DNA of 16,099 bases, taken from positions 1-16,099 of the forward strand of contig DAOTYI010000021.1 of assembly GCA_034434895.1 (NCBI GenBank), written 5' to 3'. Shown here piece by piece: positions 14,620-16,099 of the stretch. The DNA is from DAOTXL01 sp034434895. GTDB taxonomy: Bacteria; Chloroflexota; Anaerolineae; JAAYZQ01. The notes under the pieces were generated by a model that saw only the letters and a program-made list of their open reading frames with translations, was not told the origin of the DNA and did not search any database. Every line of letters starts with the position of its first letter. Position 1 is the stretch's first letter. Both the position numbers and the translations under genes were made by a program.

Positions 14620-14693
14620 TGAACAGAGCAACCGACGTTGGCCCGGATGCCGGCCGGTTGGCAGGCACGGACTGGAGTCGTGACCAAATGTGA
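14619..14693 (+). other. 24-codon open frame overlapping the previous stop
   Basis: The sequence TGATGA places an ATG at 14619 on the last base of the previous stop, with AGAGGG a few bases before it. The frame runs MNRATDVGPDAG... to TGA 14691-14693. No family resemblance is seen. It could be a short coupled peptide, but chance is just as likely. Otherwise the 98-nt gap before the next gene holds only that gene's ribosome site. Confidence 0.15.
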
Positions 14694-14717
14694 GCCGTAG
14701 AGGAGAGGAGCAGCGAG

Positions 14718-16099
14718 ATGCCCGCCGGGACCAAAAGACCGGGTTCACTGCAAAGCCAGCTGCTGGCCGGCACGGGCCTGATCCTGTTCCTGGCTTTTGC
14801 CACGGCCGTCAGCGGCTATCTGAGCCTGCACCGTCTCCAGACCGGGGTTCAGGTTGCCCTCAACGAGGTTAGTCGCATCCGGGAACTGGGCCTGCAGGTG
14901 GAAAACGAGTTCCTGTCGGCCCGGCAGAACGAGTCCAACTTTTTGAGCAACTGGCGCTCTCTGGGTTTTGAAATGGCTGCCGAACAGTTTGTGACGGCCA
15001 ACCAGGATCACCTGGAGCGGGCACAGGCATATCTGGACGCGCTGGAGGGCCTGGTAGCCACATCTCATGACCCCCAGTTGCAGGCTCTGACTGACGAAAT
15101 CGGCAACCTCCGTCCCCTGCTGGTTGACTATGAAACCGGCTTTCAGACGACCGTGGACCAGATCCGGGAGCGTAGCCGCCCCAGAGGCCTGGAGGACACC
15201 CTGACCAGTGAGTTGAACCGCCTGGAAGCAGATGTCACCCCTCTGGCGAATCCGGAGTTTCGGCAATTGATCCTGCAGATCCGCGCTAACGAACAGGCTT
15301 ATTTCAGCACCGGCCGCCAGGAATATGTGGATAACGTTCATCGGTTGGTGTCCCGCTTCACCGACCTGGTAAAAACCAGTCCTCGTTCTGAACTGGTGGC
15401 CGGTGACACTCATCTGGGTGTTCTGGACCTGGTCGGCCGGGCGCAATCCTACCTGGGTCTGTTTTCCCGGCTGGTCGCCCTGGACCAGGGTATTTATCTC
15501 AGCACCACCACCTTCCAGAAGATCACCGGCGACATTGACCGGATTGCCGCCGAGATCGTCAGTACGAGCGAGGCCGGCCTGAGCCGCGCCCGCAATCAAC
15601 TGCAACTGGCGGGCCGACAGGCTACGATGATCATGATCCTGTCCGGGGCTGTGGCTCTGGCCCTGGGCGTGCTGATCACGACCGCTTTGGCCCGGCGCAT
15701 CGTTCCACCGCTGAGTCGCCTGACCCAGGCTGCGGAAGAGATCGGGCGGGGTAACCTGGAGCAGTCTGTGTCCCCGGGTGGTGCTGCCGAACTGGTCACC
15801 CTGGCCCAGGCCTTCAATGCCATGGCTGGCCGCCTGCGCCAGACATTAAGCACTCTGGAACAGCAGGTGGCCGAGCGCACCCGAGGCCTGCAGACCGCAG
15901 CCGAAGTGGCCCGTGTAACCACCTCGCTGCTGGACCCCGATGTCCTGTTGCGTCAGGTGGTGGAGCTGGTGCAGGGGCGGTTCAACCTCTACTATGTGGG
16001 TCTGTTCTTGCTCGACGAGGAGCGCCGCTTTGCCGTGCTGCGTGCCGGTACCGGCGAGGCCGGACGCCAGATGTTGGCCCAGAAACACAAACTGGAAGT
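14718..16099 (+). CDS. Membrane receptor, helical bimodular-type sensor, HAMP and GAF (3' end cut by window edge)
   Basis: About 460 codons are visible and open to the edge. Order: TM1 (about 15-35), a long all-helical extracytoplasmic region (about 36-300), TM2 (about 301-324, MIMILSGAVALALGVLITTA), HAMP (325-378, ELVTLAQAFNAMAGRL), a coiled coil ending EQQVAERTRGLQ, and the start of a GAF domain (NLYYVGLFLLD). The sensor has two similar blocks, ARQNESNFL and IRANEQAYF, each near the start of a helical half, which fits the HBM-type bimodular sensor of chemoreceptors and kinases. The GAF start is homologous to that at 7817 but diverged. ATG 14718 has GAGGAG 7 nt upstream. Whether a kinase follows cannot be seen; if it does, this would be the transmitter serving the kinase-less receptors before it. 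Confidence 0.9.
   Translation, partial: MPAGTKRPGSLQSQLLAGTGLILFLAFATAVSGYLSLHRLQTGVQVALNEVSRIRELGLQVENEFLSARQNESNFLSNWRSLGFEMAAEQFVTANQDHLERAQAYLDALEGLVATSHDPQLQALTDEIGNLRPLLVDYETGFQTTVDQIRERSRPRGLEDTLTSELNRLEADVTPLANPEFRQLILQIRANEQAYFSTGRQEYVDNVHRLVSRFTDLVKTSPRSELVAGDTHLGVLDLVGRAQSYLGLFSRLVALDQGIYLSTTTFQKITGDIDRIAAEIVSTSEAGLSRARNQLQLAGRQATMIMILSGAVALALGVLITTALARRIVPPLSRLTQAAEEIGRGNLEQSVSPGGAAELVTLAQAFNAMAGRLRQTLSTLEQQVAERTRGLQTAAEVARVTTSLLDPDVLLRQVVELVQGRFNLYYVGLFLLDEERRFAVLRAGTGEAGRQMLAQKHKLE

Noticed and set aside
13927..14748. A 273-codon open frame on the minus strand.
   Set aside because: It is antisense to the GAF receptor at 12892 and shows no recognisable domain.
14745..15605. A 286-codon open frame on the minus strand.
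   Set aside because: It is antisense to the helical sensor region of the receptor at 14718, which has membrane segments, HAMP and GAF in the plus frame.
1..16099. CRISPR arrays, tRNA or rRNA genes, transposase or integrase genes.
   Set aside because: No regularly spaced direct repeats, cloverleaf-like sequences, rRNA segments or transposase/integrase motifs were recognised on either strand.

Overview
The window is a GC-rich bacterial segment with two blocks. The left block is a minus-strand FAD-linked oxidase preceded by the remnant of a GntR-type regulator. The right block is a long plus-strand run of signal-transduction genes. Several protein styles resemble Chloroflexota as I remember them (Anaerolineae/Caldilineae-like genomes): long GAF-bearing receptors, a single-domain receiver ending in VWDLG, and an H-box region reading LNSIIGFSRLMLK. 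This placement is recollection plus inference. No rRNA, tRNA or other taxonomic marker is present.

Layout. Positions 1-1586 (-) hold an alkyl-DHAP-synthase-like FAD oxidase, cut by the left edge just before its C-terminus. Positions 1637-1843 (-) hold the last ~68 codons of an FCD-type (GntR family) regulator that has lost its 5' part. Positions 1844-2387 are non-coding. They contain a ~327-bp segment bounded by inverted arms, a 16-bp-stem palindrome of a dispersed repeat family, a duplicated dyad, and a near-consensus sigma70 promoter. From 2388 to the right edge all genes are on the plus strand: two stand-alone receiver proteins (2388-2774, 2849-3262), a dCache-HAMP-GAF histidine kinase (3270-5591), a coiled-coil PD-(D/E)XK-like protein (5595-6422), a lipoprotein of the LivK/branched-chain amino-acid binding type (6468-7649), a dCache-HAMP-GAF-GAF receptor with no kinase (7817-10162), an NAD-dependent SDR epimerase (10174-11145), two 6-TM GAF receptors with no kinase (11142-12845, 12892-14619), and a helical-bundle/HAMP/GAF receptor that runs off the right edge (14718 onward).

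How it may work (inference). Only one transmitter (HisKA plus HATPase) is visible among four or five membrane receptors. Two receivers sit immediately upstream of it, and a solute-binding lipoprotein sits with no ABC permease or ATPase nearby. This suggests a multi-input signalling hub in which kinase-less GAF receptors feed a shared kinase or act by heteromerisation. The kinase is itself unusual: the acidic residue after the phospho-acceptor His is Ala, and the G2 ATP-binding box is degenerate. Short gaps or overlaps join kinase to PD-(D/E)XK (3 nt), receptor to epimerase (11 nt) and epimerase to receptor (ATGA overlap), so the epimerase is physically built into the signalling run.

The receptors share modules. 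A 488-bp stretch encoding a coiled coil and one GAF domain is about 95% identical, without indels, in two receptors whose flanking sequence is unrelated, which points to recent domain transfer or gene conversion inside the cluster.
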